A stretch of 64,000 bases of DNA, from the NCBI GenBank assembly GCA_937888775.1, contig CALAQT010000068.1, positions 1 to 64,000 of the forward strand, given 5' to 3'. The position numbers and the translations under genes were made by a program. Under the pieces are notes generated by a model. That model had not been told where the DNA came from, did no database searches, and saw nothing but the letters and a program-made list of their open reading frames with translations. The first letter of the stretch is position 1. The number at the start of each line of letters is the position of its first letter. The DNA is from an uncultured Actinomycetes bacterium. Lineage in GTDB: Bacteria > Actinomycetota > Thermoleophilia > Solirubrobacterales > Solirubrobacteraceae. This document shows positions 55,441 through 64,000 of this stretch, one piece after another.

Positions 55441-56241
55441 ATGGTCACCATCGTAGACGCTCTAGGCCAGCAAGAGCCCGAGGTTGAGCGCGGCCGCTGC
55501 GCGTTCTGTAACTACCGAGGGAAGCTCACAAAAGAGCACGTCTGGCCTGAACGATTCAACAACATCATCAAGGTGACCGGGATCACCGGCTATGAGCGAG
55601 GCGATATGGCCAGCGGCCCGACGACCTGGGAGGCCGAGGCTTTCAGCACGACCGTTCGCATTGACTGCGGGGACTGCAACCACCACAGACTCAGGCAGAT
55701 TGAGGATGAAGCGATCATCCCCTACATAGCGCCGATGCTTTACGGACAGTCCGCTGCTGCCTTGCACCTCACGGCGCAACGGAAGATCGCGGCGTTTGCT
55801 CTGAGAATGTTCGCCGTATCGCAGTACACGCACCGGCGCGCTCGGCCCATCCCGCGACACCACCGCGAGTACTTGGTCACCCACCGCTCAGCGCCCCCTC
55901 TGGCCGAGGTGTGGCTTTGGCGGTGTGTGCCCGAGACCAATGACGCCATCCTCCCCGATATCTACTGCGCCTCGCTTCGGGTGAGCGGGAAAGGCGAACG
56001 ATTCTCCGGTCGGGTAAACGCGTATCACGGAATCCTCCGCATCGCCCACCTCGTCGTCGAGATCGCGAGCAGGACCGACGGCCTCGCCTTTCCGCTGCTT
56101 CCGGCCGCTCCGGGCGCGTACCTCCGAATCTGGCCGATGCACGATTTCAACCGCGCCTTCATTTGGCCGCCAAAGCGGGCGCTGACCGAGGCCGCTTACC
56201 AGGCGCGAGTTCGGGCGTGCGCCGAGTCCGTCACGGTCTAG
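55441..56241 (+). CDS. HNH-type endonuclease-like protein
   Basis: 266 aa from ATG 55441. The N-terminal HNH/Zn-type core has CAFCNYRGKLTKEHVWPERF (zinc CxxC and the EHVWP His) and CGDCNHHRLRQIEDEA (second CxxC with N). The remaining 170 residues are helical and beta mixed with no recognised domain (QRKIAAFALRMFAVSQYTHR, YLRIWPMHDFNRAFIWPPKR). Located in the defence island, so a DNA-targeting role is plausible. Confidence 0.65.
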   Translation: MVTIVDALGQQEPEVERGRCAFCNYRGKLTKEHVWPERFNNIIKVTGITGYERGDMASGPTTWEAEAFSTTVRIDCGDCNHHRLRQIEDEAIIPYIAPMLYGQSAAALHLTAQRKIAAFALRMFAVSQYTHRRARPIPRHHREYLVTHRSAPPLAEVWLWRCVPETNDAILPDIYCASLRVSGKGERFSGRVNAYHGILRIAHLVVEIASRTDGLAFPLLPAAPGAYLRIWPMHDFNRAFIWPPKRALTEAAYQARVRACAESVTV

Positions 56242-56336
56242 CCTTCCAAGCTCCTCCACTTCTACACTCCGGGGATACTTACCCAGATCCGCGTAGGTGC
56301 CGTTCAAAACCCCTTGCCTACTATCCCCTGACCGCG

Positions 56337-56365
56337 TTGCCAGACGAACATCCGTTCGCTACACT
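56337..56365 (+). promoter_or_regulatory. sigma-70-type promoter for MerR/DUF433 gene
   Basis: TTGCCA at 56337-56342 and TACACT at 56360-56365 with 17-base spacing. ATG 56373 lies 8 bases beyond the -10, so the transcript may be leaderless, as is frequent for antitoxins in high-GC bacteria. Confidence 0.55.
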
Positions 56366-56372
56366 CGTCCGT

Positions 56373-57089
56373 ATGGGTGATGCGCGCTCCTCATACTGCG
56401 CTGGTACCCTGCGCCTGGCCATGCGAGCGGACAGCGGGGGTCGATCCGACGCGCCTACCGGTTGGTACCTTGCCATTGACGTCGCGGAGTTGGTGGGCGT
56501 CCAAGCGAGGTCCATCATTCAATGGACCAACCACGGTTACATCAAGGCCACGCGCCAGGATGGCCCACCACACGTCTACAGCTATCTCGACGTTGGCGAG
56601 GCGATGATGGTGCGCGAGTTGCTAGAGCGCCGTGTGCGACCCAAGGAGATCCGCACTGCCGTCATGAACGCTAGGGCAGAGTACGGCGATTGGCCCCTAC
56701 AGGCTGCTGACCTCGGCGTCTATCAAGGGCCACGCCGAGCGCGCCTAGGTCTCCAGCGTGAAGACGGGCTGTTTGACATTGGCCATGCGACGGGTGAGCA
56801 GAAGTTCATCGATTTCGGAGATCTGGCGAAGCTCGCCTCGTATCTACGGAGGGGAGGATGGGTGATAAAAATCCACCCTGAGATCGAGCACATTGAGGTT
56901 GACCCCGCCAAACTCAGTGGCAAGCCGACCATCGCTGGCCATCGCGTTGCCGCAGCTCAAGTTGCGGCGATTGCCGCCGAGCGAGGGGGAAGGCGAGAGC
57001 TTCGAGACGGCTACGACCTGTCCACAATAGAGATCAACGACGCCGTGCGATGGGCAAAGGGCGTGGCGGAGCTTCAGGCGGCCGCATAA
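56373..57089 (+). CDS. MerR-like plus DUF433 antitoxin (VapB45-like)
   Basis: 238 aa from ATG 56373. The N-terminal half has a MerR-type winged helix (WYLAIDVAELVGVQARSIIQ, WTNHGYIKATRQDGPPHVYS) and the C-terminal half a DUF433 domain (VIKIHPEIEHIEVDPAKLSG, KPTIAGHRVAAAQVAAIAAE). This two-domain plan is the one described for VapB45 of Mycobacterium tuberculosis. The toxin gene follows after 11 bases. It should repress its own promoter and bind the PIN-like toxin. Confidence 0.8.
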   Translation: MGDARSSYCAGTLRLAMRADSGGRSDAPTGWYLAIDVAELVGVQARSIIQWTNHGYIKATRQDGPPHVYSYLDVGEAMMVRELLERRVRPKEIRTAVMNARAEYGDWPLQAADLGVYQGPRRARLGLQREDGLFDIGHATGEQKFIDFGDLAKLASYLRRGGWVIKIHPEIEHIEVDPAKLSGKPTIAGHRVAAAQVAAIAAERGGRRELRDGYDLSTIEINDAVRWAKGVAELQAAA

Positions 57090-57100
57090 CATGCCACCGC

Positions 57101-57499
57101 ATGGCGCGTCTTCTGATCATCGACAAGTGTCTCAACAAGCGTCTCGCCACGGAGTTGAGGTACCGCGGCTGTAACGCCCTCGGCGCTGATCACATGAAGC
57201 TGCCGGTTCTGGACGACGCACTGCTGGAAGCGATTGCGGCTCACGACCCTAATGCTGTGCTGGTGACTGGCGACGATGACATGCCTGCCGAGCATCGCCT
57301 TACGCTGGAGCGGACCAAGATCACGCTGGCGATCATTGATCCTGTGGTACCACTTCCCTTCACTCAGTCCCAATGGCCCCGAGAGGTCGTCCACCGATGG
57401 GCTCACAGAATCCGAGAACAGACCCCCGGCTCCACTCGACGGTACGGGACGACGAATCTTCCATGGACGGACCGGAAGCATCGTCCGCGATTGCCGTGA
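57101..57499 (+). CDS. DUF5615 PIN-like toxin (VapC45-like)
   Basis: 132 aa from ATG 57101. The N-terminus LLIIDKCLNKRLATELRYRG carries the first acidic residue of PIN-like nucleases in its DUF5615 form (IDxxL), then DALLEAIAAHDPNAVLVTGD and DDMPAEHRLTLERTKITLA with the DDMP acidic pair. Probably an RNase toxin held by the upstream DUF433 protein. Confidence 0.78.
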   Translation: MARLLIIDKCLNKRLATELRYRGCNALGADHMKLPVLDDALLEAIAAHDPNAVLVTGDDDMPAEHRLTLERTKITLAIIDPVVPLPFTQSQWPREVVHRWAHRIREQTPGSTRRYGTTNLPWTDRKHRPRLP

Positions 57500-57550
57500 A
57501 CACCCCGAACGGCAGTCCCGAAAGGGATCTGCTCCGGTAGGCTCCACTGC

Positions 57551-58472
57551 GTGTCTATCCCTGACTACCAGACCCTGATGTTGCCCGCGCTCCGAGCCCT
57601 AAGTGACGGCCGCGAGCATCCGCCTCGGGAGGTCATCGCGGTGCTGGCCGACGAGCACGCCCTGACGGACGAGGAGCGCGAGCAGAGGCTTCCGAAGCGG
57701 GCGAATCCAAGTCTTGAACAACCGTGTGCATTGGGCGGTGACGTATCTACAGCACGCCGGATTGGTGGCCAAGCCACGTCGAGGCGTTTGGCAGATTACT
57801 GATGAAGGGAGCCGGGTGCTCACGGAGAATCCGCCGCGAATCGATAACCGCTTCTTGGCGCGCTACCCAGCCTTTGTGCAGTGGCACGGCAGATCGGTCC
57901 CCACAGGCACGGTAGGCGTCCAGGAGGACGCCGTCGAGGTTTCTTTGGAGGCAACGGCAACACCCGAGGAGATCCTTGACCGCACTTTGCGCGCGATCCA
58001 ACGGCAGGTCGCTGGTGAACTGCTCGACCAGATAATGACGGCATCCTCGCAGTTCTTCGAGCGGTTGGTGGTGCAGTTGCTGGTGGCGATGGGCTACGGC
58101 GGGTCGTATGCCGAAGCCGCGAAGGTGACGCGCGCGACGGGTGATGGCGGAATCGACGGGATCATCAACGAGGACCGTCTAGGACTGGACGTCATTTACT
58201 TGCAGGCCAAGCGCTGGGAGGCGAATGTTGGCCGACCCGAAATCCAGAAGTTTGCCGGTAGTCTTGAAGGTGAGCGTGCTCGGAAGGGTGTCTTCATCAC
58301 GACATCCAGCTTCAGCGCCGATGCTCGCGATTACGTGAATCGAATCGACAAGAGGATCGTCCTGATTGATGGGGCCAGGCTGGCAGACCTGATGATCGAG
58401 CATGGCGTGGGTGTGACACTTGATCGCCAACCCGCCATCCCCAAACTGGATCTCGACTTCTTCGAGGAGTAA
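57551..58472 (+). pseudogene. mrr: Mrr-type restriction endonuclease with one-base frameshift
   Basis: GTG 57551 reads SIPDYQTLMLPALRALSDGR and EHPPREVIAVLADEHALTDE EREQRLP, the Mrr N-terminal winged helix. One extra A at 57695-57696 shifts the frame. The other frame continues IQVLNNRVHWAVTYLQHAGL, through RGVWQITDEG and the Mrr catalytic domain (FFERLVVQLLVAMGYGGSYA, ATGDGGIDGIINEDRLGLDV, YLQAKRWEANVGRPEIQKFA), with D and QxK catalytic residues intact, to 58472. A 252-aa frame from 57714 could be made alone without the N-terminal domain. It may be a recent mutation or a sequencing error. Confidence 0.8.
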
Positions 58473-58558
58473 CGGCCCACGGACCGATTGGCCGATCCGC
58501 CGTCGGACGGTAGCCAAATTTGACCCAGGATGGCCCCGGCCCCGGTACCCTGCCGATC

Positions 58559-58785
58559 GTGAGCCCTGAGCAGCACGACTACCTGGCGCGGGAAGCGCGG
58601 GCCAGGATCGAGATTGATCAGCAGCTGATGGCCGCACGTACAATCCGGGCCTGCACGACGCGGGACAGAGATATCGCGGCGCCATGGACGCCATCACGGC
58701 ATTGAAAGATAGAGAGCTGTCCGATCTCGCCAAGCGACTGACGGCGAATCTAGCGTGGGAGGAGGGACGCCATGCTCACGGGTGA
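58559..58785 (+). other. unresolved short frames ahead of hsdM
   Basis: GTG 58559 reads SPEQHDYLAREARARIEIDQ QLMAA, which resembles the N-terminus seen in some type I restriction or helicase subunits. A second frame reads GLHDAGQRYRGAMDAITALK, DRELSDLAKRLTANLAWEEG to a stop at 58785 overlapping hsdM. Either a small gene with a frameshift or a relic. Confidence 0.3.
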
Positions 58786-60310
58786 GATCAAGAGCAAGAT
58801 CGATCGGATTTGGGATGCCTTCTGGTCGGGAGGGATCTCCAACCCATTGGAGGTGATCGAGCAGATCACCTACCTGCTTTTCCTGCGCCGTCTGGATGAC
58901 CTTCATACCCTGGAGGAGAACAAGGCCGTTCGGCTCAAGAAGCCCATTGAGGACCCGGTCTTCCCGCCCGGGAAAGACTCCCGAGGTCGGCCGTATCAGG
59001 ACCTTCGGTGGTCGCGCTTTAAGAACTTCGCACCAACCGACATGTTCGCGGTGCTCAGCGACCATGCATTCCCCTTCCTGCGCACGCTCGGCGGCGACGG
59101 CTCGACGTACGCACATCATATGAAGGACGCGCGTTTTACCATTCCTACGCCCGCACTGCTAGCAAAGGTGGTCGACCTGGTCTCCGACGTGCCGATGGAG
59201 GATCGGGATACCAAGGGCGATCTCTACGAGTACATGCTCGGCAAGATTGCCAGCGCTGGGCAGAACGGTCAGTTCCGGACGCCCCGTCACATTATCAAGC
59301 TGATGGTGGAGATGGTGACTCCACAGCCCGGCGATGTCATCTGCGATCCGGCTTGCGGTACGTGCGGGTTCCTTATTGCCGCGGGCGAGTACCTTCGGGA
59401 CAACCACCCGGAAATGTTGCGCAACGAGAAGCAGCGACGGCACTTCCACCACGAGGCCTTCCACGGTTTCGACTTCGACAACACGATGCTGCGCATCGGC
59501 AGCATGAACATGCTCCTGCACGGCATCGAGAACCCTGACATCCGGTACCGCGATTCGCTCGCCCAAGACCACGCCGGCGAGGAGGAGCGCTACAGCCTGG
59601 TGCTGGCCAATCCACCCTTCGCGGGATCGCTCGACTACGAGACGACGGCGAAGGATCTGCTGCAGGTGGTCAAGACCAAGAAGACTGAATTGCTTTTCCT
59701 GGCGCTGTTCATTCGGCTGCTCAAGCCGGGCGGGCGCGCTGCAGTCATCGTTCCCGAGGGCGTGCTGTTTGGGTCGAGCAACGCCCACAAGGCGCTGCGG
59801 AAGATCCTGATCGAGGATCAGAAACTCGACGGCGTTGTGTCGCTGCCGAGCGGTGTCTTCCGCCCCTACGCCGGTGTGTCAACCGCCATCCTGTTGTTCA
59901 CCAAGACAAATTCGGGCGGGACAGATCACGTCTGGTTCTATGGCATGAAGGCCGACGGCTGGTCGCTCGATGACAAGCGGACGCCGCTCTTGAGCGCCGA
60001 CAAGCTGGGTCCGATCCCGAAGACGGCGCTGACCTGTGACGAGCACGAGAAGAACAACCTCCCCGATGCGTTGGCCCGCTGGGCCAACCGCGATGGCGAC
60101 GAGTTGAAGCGTGGCCGCACCGAGCAGAGCTTCTGCGTCCCCAAGGCCGACATCGTCGCCCAGGCTTATGACCTCTCGCTCAACCGCTACCAGAAAGTGG
60201 TGCACGAAGACGTGGAACACAAGCCGCCGCTGGATATCCTCGCCGAACTGGCGGAGCTGGAGAAGGAGATCCAGCAGGGGATGGCCGAACTGGAGGCGAT
60301 GCTAAGTTGA
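58772..60310 (+). CDS. hsdM: type I restriction-modification methyltransferase subunit
   Basis: 512 aa from ATG 58772 after GGAGGAGGG. N-terminal HsdM_N helices (LTGEIKSKIDRIWDAFWSGG, VIEQITYLLFLRRLDDLHTL). N6-adenine methyltransferase domain with SAM motif DVICDPACGTCGFLIAAGEY (about 190) and catalytic NPPF in SLVLANPPFAGSLDYETT (about 279). QFRTPRHIIKLMVEMV is also diagnostic. It modifies adenine in the site chosen by HsdS. Stop overlaps the hsdS start. Confidence 0.95.
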   Translation: MLTGEIKSKIDRIWDAFWSGGISNPLEVIEQITYLLFLRRLDDLHTLEENKAVRLKKPIEDPVFPPGKDSRGRPYQDLRWSRFKNFAPTDMFAVLSDHAFPFLRTLGGDGSTYAHHMKDARFTIPTPALLAKVVDLVSDVPMEDRDTKGDLYEYMLGKIASAGQNGQFRTPRHIIKLMVEMVTPQPGDVICDPACGTCGFLIAAGEYLRDNHPEMLRNEKQRRHFHHEAFHGFDFDNTMLRIGSMNMLLHGIENPDIRYRDSLAQDHAGEEERYSLVLANPPFAGSLDYETTAKDLLQVVKTKKTELLFLALFIRLLKPGGRAAVIVPEGVLFGSSNAHKALRKILIEDQKLDGVVSLPSGVFRPYAGVSTAILLFTKTNSGGTDHVWFYGMKADGWSLDDKRTPLLSADKLGPIPKTALTCDEHEKNNLPDALARWANRDGDELKRGRTEQSFCVPKADIVAQAYDLSLNRYQKVVHEDVEHKPPLDILAELAELEKEIQQGMAELEAMLS

Positions 60311-61476
60311 ACCTCGCGATGACCCCACTCGAGCGAGTGGTCGAAGTTCGCGCTGGCGGCGGAGCCCCCCAGGACCAAGCCGCATTCACCGCAGTCGGCC
60401 ACCCCTTCGTTCGGGCGGGCAGTCTGGTAAAACTCCTCGCGGGCCACGACGAGACCGATCTCGAAAAACTCGATCCCAAAGCTGCTGCCCAGTACGGGCT
60501 GACGCTCTTCCCGACAGGAACGGTCCTCTTCGCCAAGAGTGGAATGTCTGCAACAAAGGGACACGTCTACCGGCTGCGGCGTCCGTCCTACGTGGTGAAT
60601 CACCTGGCAGCGCTGGTGCCGAGCGCGATGGTCGATGGTCGCTATTTGATGTACGCGTTGCGGGAGTTCTCTCCAACCAGGCTCATCAAAGACTCCGCCT
60701 ATCCATCAATCCGTCTGGCTGACATTGCAGAAATGCGAATCCCCCTGCCACCGTTGGCGGAGCAGCGGCGGATTGCGGAAATCCTGGACCGGGCCGATGG
60801 GTTGCGTGCCAAGCGCCGGGCGGCATTGGCACAAATCTCTGGAATGACCAGTGTGGTCTTCACTTCGATGCTTGAACAGTGCGATGACCTGACGACAGGT
60901 ACTCTGGACGACGTCGCCGATCTGCGCCGGGGACCGTTTGGTGGCGCGCTGAGGAAAGACATGTTTGCGCCCTCCGGGTACAAGGTCTACGAGCAGGGCC
61001 ATGCGATTCGCGGGGAATTTAGGAGCGGCAGATATTTCATTGACGAGCAGAAGTTTGCTGCCATGCAATCCTTTGCCGTACGCGAAGGAGATCTGATCGT
61101 TAGCTGCTCGGGGACGATAGGCCGCGTTGCCGTAGTGCCACCTGACGCTCCTCCTGGAATCATCAATCAAGCCCTGCTCCGGGTGCGACCCAGAACCGAC
61201 CTGGTCACCCCGGCGTTTCTCGGGCAAGTCTTGACTTCGCGGGCAATGAAGGCGGTCCTCTCGGGCGTGGCCCACGGGACCGGACTGCAGAACTTCCCGC
61301 CGATGGAGGTGGTTCGCTCTCTGGCGGTTCCGATACCACCGCTCCCGTGGCAAGGCATCCTCGGTGCCCGCCTTGCGGCCATGGATCGTCTACAGGGCTT
61401 GGCCACGACAAGCATGCGTGGGCTAGACGCACTCTTCGCGTCTCTTCAGCACCGGGCGTTTCGAGGCGAGCTGTGA
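60307..61476 (+). CDS. hsdS: type I restriction-modification specificity subunit
   Basis: 389 aa from TTG 60307 (ATG 60319 possible). Two target-recognition domains. TRD1 (about 1-140) ends with IRLADIAEMRIPLPPLAEQR, RIAEILDRADGLRAKRRA, the central conserved helix. TRD2 (about 190-340; TGTLDDVADLRRGPFGGALR, REGDLIVSCSGTIGRVAVVP, QNFPPMEVVRSLAVPIPPLP) ends with a second helix. It sets the DNA sequence recognised by the complex. Full-length. Confidence 0.93.
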   Translation: MNLAMTPLERVVEVRAGGGAPQDQAAFTAVGHPFVRAGSLVKLLAGHDETDLEKLDPKAAAQYGLTLFPTGTVLFAKSGMSATKGHVYRLRRPSYVVNHLAALVPSAMVDGRYLMYALREFSPTRLIKDSAYPSIRLADIAEMRIPLPPLAEQRRIAEILDRADGLRAKRRAALAQISGMTSVVFTSMLEQCDDLTTGTLDDVADLRRGPFGGALRKDMFAPSGYKVYEQGHAIRGEFRSGRYFIDEQKFAAMQSFAVREGDLIVSCSGTIGRVAVVPPDAPPGIINQALLRVRPRTDLVTPAFLGQVLTSRAMKAVLSGVAHGTGLQNFPPMEVVRSLAVPIPPLPWQGILGARLAAMDRLQGLATTSMRGLDALFASLQHRAFRGEL

Positions 61477-64000
61477 GTAACTTCGGCTTCCTGTCCGGCG
61501 AATGGTCCGACATCCACGATGCCGCCACTCGCGCCGAAGTATCTGCAATCACCGACCCACGCACATCCTGTTTCTACGCCCGCCGCGCGATAGAACTCAC
61601 GATCCACTGGTTGTACAAGGCTGACAGCAGCCTCCACCTTCCGTACCAGGACAACCTCAGCGCGCTGCTCCACGACCCGAGCTTCAAGAACGCGGTCCCG
61701 GAAGCAATCTTCAACAAGGCGCTCCTGATCTCACGCATTGGCAACCGCGCGGTCCACGACCATCGCACCATCCCCCAGTCGGCATCGATGGGCGCGGTCG
61801 AGGAGCTGTTCCACGTCAGCTACTGGCTGGCGCGCACCTACGCGCGGGCTGGCAAGCCCGACCCGAGCCTCGTGTTCGACCCGTCAACCATCCCGGCCGG
61901 CACCGCGACCACCGACGTATCTGCCGAGAAGCTGCAGGAGCTGGAAACCAAGCTCACGGAGCGCGACGAGAAGCCCTTGACGCTGCTCATCGGTCGGGAG
62001 AACCTCGACGCCGAACTGGTGCGGCTACGCGCTGAGGTTGCCGAGGCCAAGAAGGCGGCGGCCGCGCAGCACGACGCGCACAACTATTCCGAGGCGCAGA
62101 CGCGCGATCTCTTCATCGACTTGCTACTCCACGAGGCGGGATGGCCACTCACGGAAACGCGCGATCGCGAGTATCCCGTCACAGGCATGCCCAACGCCAA
62201 GGGCGACGGGTTCGTGGACTACGTGCTCTGGGGGGACGACGGCAAGCCATTGGGCATTGTCGAGGCCAAGCGGACCAAGAAGGATCCGAATATCGGCAAG
62301 CGCCAGGCGGAGCTATACGCCGACTGCCTGGAGAGCGGGTTCGGACAGCGCCCCGTGATCTTCTACAGCAACGGTTACGACCACTGGTTGTGGGACGACG
62401 CGATGTATCCTCCCCGCGCGGTCCAGGGTTTCTACACGAAGGACGAACTGGCACTGCTGATTCAGCGGCGGACTACGCGCAAGAGGCTGTCCGTCGAGCC
62501 GATCAGTGACACGATCGTCGAGCGCTACTACCAGACGCGTTCAATCCGGCGGATTGCTGAGACCTTCGAGACCGACAAGCAGCGCAAGGCGCTCTTGGTG
62601 ATGGCGACCGGTGCGGGCAAGACGCGCACAGTCATCGCGCTGGCCGATCTGCTGATGAGGTGCAACTGGGCCAAGAGGATTCTCTTTCTGGCGGACCGGG
62701 TTGCGTTAGTCAATCAAGCTGTGGGGGCTTTCAAGACCCACCTCCCCGAGTCGTCGCCGGTCAATCTGGTGACGGAGAAGACGGGCGACGGCCGGGTCTT
62801 CGTGTCGACGTACCCCACCATGATGGGGCTCATCAACGAGATGCATGACGGTCGGCGGCGGTTTGGCCCGGGCCACTTCGACCTGATCGTCATAGACGAG
62901 GCCCACAGGTCGGTGTACCAGAAGTACAGGGCGATCTTCGACTACTTCGACAGTCTGCTGGTCGGGCTCACCGCGACCCCAAAAGACGAGATCGATATCA
63001 ACACTTACCAGTTGTTTGACCTGGAACGCGGCGTGCCCACCGATGCATACGATCTGGCCGAGGCTATCAAGGACGGGTTTCTGGTGCCGCCCTTGGCGGT
63101 GTCGGTGCCGATCAAGTTTCAGCGTGAGGGCGTCACCTACAAGGACCTGACAGCGGACGAGCAGGAGTTGTGGGACGCACTCGACTGGGACGAGGCCGAG
63201 CCCGTGCCCGACCGGGTCGAGGCCGCTGCGGTCAACGCGTGGTTCTTCAACGAGGACACCGTCGACAAGGTGCTCGCACATCTGATGACCAAGGGGCAGC
63301 GGGTCGCCGGCGGAGATCGCATCGGCAAGACGATCATCTTCGCCAAGAGCCAGGCTCATGCCGAATTCATCGTGAAGCGGTTCGACGAGAACTACCCGAA
63401 GCACAAGGGGGTTCTTGCACGGTCGATCTATCACGGCGTCACGTATGCGCAGTCGCTTATCGATGACTTTTCGATTCCCACCAAAGCACCGCACATCGCG
63501 GTGTCGGTAGACATGCTCGACACCGGCATCGACGTGCCCGACGTGATCAACCTGGTCTTCTTCAAGCCGGTGCGGTCGAAGACCAAGTTCTGGCAGATGG
63601 TGGGGCGGGGCACGCGCCTGCGGCCTGACCTGTTCGGGCCGGGCCAGAACAAGCAGAACTTCTTCATCTTTGATTACTGCGGAAACCTCGAGTTCTTCAG
63701 CATGGATCCGGCGACCGCCGAGGGACGGCTCGGCGAGCCTCTAAGCAAGAAGCTCTTCACCACCCGGCTCGATCTCATCGCGGAGCTGGATCGACAGGAT
63801 CCACGGGCCGGTGATGCCGCCACGGTGCAGGACGCTCCGACGGTGGCGAGCGGGCTTCGGGACGACACCGCCCAGCTCCTGCATGGCGTGGTTGCCGGAA
63901 TGAACGTTGACAACTTCGTGGTGCGCCCGAAGCGCGCGTATGTCGAGAAGTTCGCGCAGGCGACCGCGTGGATCGTCCTGGCGAAGACCGACCTTCAGGA
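61473..64000 (+). CDS. hsdR: type I restriction endonuclease subunit R (5' part; continues past window)
   Basis: Starts at GTG 61473 (GTGA overlap with hsdS) and stays open to the window end, 842 codons. The N-terminal DUF4145-like region (FYARRAIELTIHWLYKADSS) and a coiled coil lead to the PD-ExK nuclease (DGFVDYVLWGDDGKPLGIVE then AKRTKKDP, about residue 264). The translocase has Walker A in LVMATGAGKTRTVIALADLL (about 376), DEAH in DLIVIDEAHRSVYQKY (about 475), GLTATP, and motif VI in FWQMVGRGTRLRPDLF. It cleaves unmodified DNA after ATP-driven translocation. No frameshift seen in the visible part. Confidence 0.94.
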   Translation, partial: MSNFGFLSGEWSDIHDAATRAEVSAITDPRTSCFYARRAIELTIHWLYKADSSLHLPYQDNLSALLHDPSFKNAVPEAIFNKALLISRIGNRAVHDHRTIPQSASMGAVEELFHVSYWLARTYARAGKPDPSLVFDPSTIPAGTATTDVSAEKLQELETKLTERDEKPLTLLIGRENLDAELVRLRAEVAEAKKAAAAQHDAHNYSEAQTRDLFIDLLLHEAGWPLTETRDREYPVTGMPNAKGDGFVDYVLWGDDGKPLGIVEAKRTKKDPNIGKRQAELYADCLESGFGQRPVIFYSNGYDHWLWDDAMYPPRAVQGFYTKDELALLIQRRTTRKRLSVEPISDTIVERYYQTRSIRRIAETFETDKQRKALLVMATGAGKTRTVIALADLLMRCNWAKRILFLADRVALVNQAVGAFKTHLPESSPVNLVTEKTGDGRVFVSTYPTMMGLINEMHDGRRRFGPGHFDLIVIDEAHRSVYQKYRAIFDYFDSLLVGLTATPKDEIDINTYQLFDLERGVPTDAYDLAEAIKDGFLVPPLAVSVPIKFQREGVTYKDLTADEQELWDALDWDEAEPVPDRVEAAAVNAWFFNEDTVDKVLAHLMTKGQRVAGGDRIGKTIIFAKSQAHAEFIVKRFDENYPKHKGVLARSIYHGVTYAQSLIDDFSIPTKAPHIAVSVDMLDTGIDVPDVINLVFFKPVRSKTKFWQMVGRGTRLRPDLFGPGQNKQNFFIFDYCGNLEFFSMDPATAEGRLGEPLSKKLFTTRLDLIAELDRQDPRAGDAATVQDAPTVASGLRDDTAQLLHGVVAGMNVDNFVVRPKRAYVEKFAQATAWIVLAKTDLQ

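Overview
This is a high-GC bacterial chromosome segment. The lineage looks like one of the high-GC Terrabacteria (Actinomycetota, Chloroflexota or Dormibacterota type). I infer this from codon bias, GTG/TTG starts, 4-nt ATGA/GTGA gene overlaps, lipoprotein and Tat-like signals, and paired DUF1800/DUF1501 genes. The species cannot be fixed from the window alone.

The window has three zones. Zone 1 (about 1-38.4 kb) is accessory and mosaic. It is punctuated by four near-identical copies, plus one decayed copy, of the 3' half of tRNA-Gly(GCC) with conserved flanks. The intact tRNA-Gly gene closes the zone at 38418-38492. I read this as repeated integration and decay of elements at, or related to, one tRNA gene. 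Broken genes are frequent here: a HigB-like toxin, a P-type ATPase, a universal stress protein, a phosphotransferase-like kinase, smpB, an ABC permease chimera and IS3 relics. Intact cargo includes membrane-anchored surface proteins (0.9-3.2 kb), a manno-oligosaccharide-type locus (GH130, GH5-like hydrolase and a sugar ABC importer, 8.2-15.8 kb), a nine-gene V/A-type ATPase operon (H-C-I-K-F-E-A-B-D, read leftward from 24.1 to 16.5 kb), a diguanylate cyclase, two GT-C type glycosyltransferases and an orphan histidine kinase.

Zone 2 (38.5-52.1 kb) looks like stable chromosome with intact, closely packed genes: enoyl-CoA hydratase, DUF971, a DUF1800/DUF1501 Tat-exported pair, thioesterase, NfeD plus SPFH protein, GMP reductase/IMPDH-like enzyme, GDPD, RarA, a GSA-type aminotransferase, and a large secreted repeat protein ending in a C39-like peptidase domain coupled to a lipoprotein.

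Zone 3 (52.1 kb to the end) starts at a tRNA-Cys(GCA) gene that breaks off in its anticodon loop. The usual 3' half is replaced by foreign DNA. An integrase fragment lies 1.1 kb inside. The zone then carries two SHOCT-domain proteins, an HNH-type protein, a VapBC45-like MerR/DUF433 plus DUF5615 pair, an Mrr-type restriction gene with a one-base frameshift, and a complete-looking type I restriction-modification operon hsdM-hsdS-hsdR (hsdR runs off the window). This is a defence island at tRNA-Cys.

The least explained structures are the tRNA-Gly half repeats with three 21-bp tandem units, a 30-bp hairpin repeat present three times (one copy replaces the 3' half of smpB), and the secreted protein with two four-unit repeat blocks and a peptidase tail.
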